DNA from: Chitinophagales bacterium
Lineage (GTDB): Bacteria; Bacteroidota; Bacteroidia; Chitinophagales; JAHDHT01
Assembly: GCA_020631175.1 (NCBI GenBank)
Contig: JAHDHT010000195.1
Span: forward strand, 1-6,985
DNA: 6,985 nt
Direction of reading: 5' to 3'
Every line of letters begins with the position of its first letter. The stretch's first letter is position 1. The position numbers were made by a program, and so were the translations under genes. Positions 6,219 to 6,985 of the stretch are shown here, one piece after another. The notes under the pieces were generated by a model. The model did no database searches, was not told the origin of the DNA, and worked only from the letters and a program-made list of their open reading frames with translations.

Positions 6219-6634
6219 CTTGAATTTATTGAATCAGTTAATACCGGATACTTCCGTTTACCTTGCAAGCGATGTAATGCTTTCATTTTGAAGCGAACTC
6301 TCTGCCTATGAGCAAAAGCATCATATAATCGATTTCGAAATTTTGCTCTGCTGTATTTTCGAAGCCATCGATAAAATTTAGCCAGGTAATATTTAGGTAC
6401 CTGGTCGATTGATTTTATAATGGAAAAGTCTAAGTCAATTTTTCTCCATTCACTCCAAATTTTAAAAGCCTTGAATAAAGCCTGGTCATTATCAAACTCA
6501 TCATTACCGAGAATTTCATGTATCTTTTTTTCAATACTGATTTCCTTTTTATTAAACCAGTAGTACATCCATCCACCAAAAAAAGTAAAAGCCAAAACCA
6601 ATAGAAATGAAATTATTTGCCAGGACTCAATCAT
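6206..6634 (-). CDS. Basic single-TM hypothetical protein (142 aa)
   Basis: I do not recognise this family. The ATG at 6634 (MIESWQ) is preferred because AGGAGG lies six bases upstream; a TTG at 6652 would add only six residues that are the translation of that ribosome-binding site. Residues about 6-28 form a hydrophobic helix (IISFLLVLAFTFFGGWMYYW), and the rest is cytoplasmic-type, with about 29 Lys/Arg, densest in the last 60 residues (YSRAKFRNRLY, HRQRVRFKMKALHRLQGKRK). The start lies inside the end of the upstream acidic gene (8-base overlap), so the two are translated together. A basic body tethered to the membrane could bind its acidic neighbour or nucleic acid; this is inference. Confidence 0.65.
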   Translation of the reverse strand: MIESWQIISFLLVLAFTFFGGWMYYWFNKKEISIEKKIHEILGNDEFDNDQALFKAFKIWSEWRKIDLDFSIIKSIDQVPKYYLAKFYRWLRKYSRAKFRNRLYDAFAHRQRVRFKMKALHRLQGKRKYPVLTDSINSRLKN

Positions 6635-6985
6635 TCGTTTCCTCCTCTTCAATTTCTGAAGCCTTTACTTCTTCCGTTACTTCGTCTTCCTCCTGATCGA
6701 GCTCTTCTCCTTCCGGATCTTCATACTCATCATCTTCAATCACAGGAAGATCGATTTCATAATCTTCTTCTTCAGCTTCATCTACTTTAATTCCTACAGA
6801 ATAAGACACATGGCCATCCTGAATATCATCTGCAAGATCTTCCAGATCTTCTTCATCTATTTCCGGAATCAAATCGAATTCACCAAGAGCATCAAATTGT
6901 GATCGAGTAATATTCTTTGCTCGAATAATCGTAGATCCTTCCCGGAATTCAGAATCCCATTTACCGGATCGAACTGCATTGAAAT
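6627..6985 (-). CDS. Acidic hypothetical protein, C-terminal part (5' end beyond right edge)
   Basis: The minus-strand frame is open from the right edge to the TGA at 6629-6627, giving 118 visible residues; there is no ATG, so the start lies outside the window (a TTG at 6872 is internal). The visible N-terminal part reads as an ordinary folded segment (AVRSGKWDSEFREG, then TIIRAKNITRSQFDALGEFD). From IPEIDEEDLEDLADD onward it is extremely acidic: about 40 of the last 81 residues are Asp or Glu, with only two Lys and no Arg, apart from a short VSYSVGIKV strand. Such tails occur in DNA-mimic, chaperone-like and phage structural proteins, but none of these can be claimed. It is coupled by an 8-base overlap to the basic membrane protein downstream. 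Family unknown. Confidence 0.6.
   Translation of the reverse strand, partial: FNAVRSGKWDSEFREGSTIIRAKNITRSQFDALGEFDLIPEIDEEDLEDLADDIQDGHVSYSVGIKVDEAEEEDYEIDLPVIEDDEYEDPEGEELDQEEDEVTEEVKASEIEEEETND
6641..6646 (-). promoter_or_regulatory. Shine-Dalgarno AGGAGG deciding the start at 6634
   Basis: AGGAGG on the minus strand lies six bases before ATG 6634, inside Glu codons of the upstream acidic gene. It is the clearest ribosome-binding site in the window; the other genes have A/T-rich leaders. It could partly be an accident of the Glu-rich tail, but the spacing is ideal. Confidence 0.6.

Overview
The window looks like an accessory (mobile) region from a low-GC member of the Bacteroidota, probably a flavobacterium. 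The base composition is low in GC. Most starts are preceded by A/T-rich leaders rather than Shine-Dalgarno sequences. The truncated left-edge protein resembles the VapE/DUF3874 type common on Bacteroidota elements. The assignment rests on these traits only; there is no rRNA or housekeeping gene to anchor it.

Layout. (1) Bases 1-880, plus strand: the C-terminal end of a VapE-like replication/primase-helicase protein that enters from the left, overlapping by one base a 107-aa orphan. (2) Bases 957-4915, minus strand: a probable two-gene unit. First in transcription order is a single-chain Type IIG (Eco57I-like) restriction-modification enzyme carrying a nuclease motif, methylase motifs I and IV and a target-recognition region. 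After a 95-bp gap comes a cytoplasmic trypsin-like serine peptidase with an intact His/Asp/Ser triad. (3) Bases about 4955-5163: a short inverted repeat in the restriction gene leader, then four compact perfect hairpins and one larger complex palindrome, resembling a REP-type cluster. A naive gene call running back to 5110 would translate the hairpins as protein; the real start is probably the TTG at 4915. (4) Bases 5164-5712: a gene-free stretch holding eight copies of TTGCTAC/GTAGCAA, four in one orientation on the left and four inverted on the right, centred near 5371. It looks like an iteron, operator or origin-type site. (5) Bases 5713-6204, plus strand: a small one-TM protein with a DUF4760-like cytoplasmic part. 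(6) Bases 6206-6985, minus strand: a very acidic protein entering from the right edge, overlapping a small basic membrane protein that starts on a clear AGGAGG.

Working model (inference): a mobile-element backbone (VapE-like protein, repeat-rich control or origin region) carries defence-type cargo (Type IIG enzyme plus intracellular peptidase, possibly with the DUF4760-like membrane protein). GC content falls from about 35% in the nuclease/helical half of the restriction enzyme to about 27% in a sampled part of the recognition half, by hand count. This suggests that the enzyme itself may be a mosaic.
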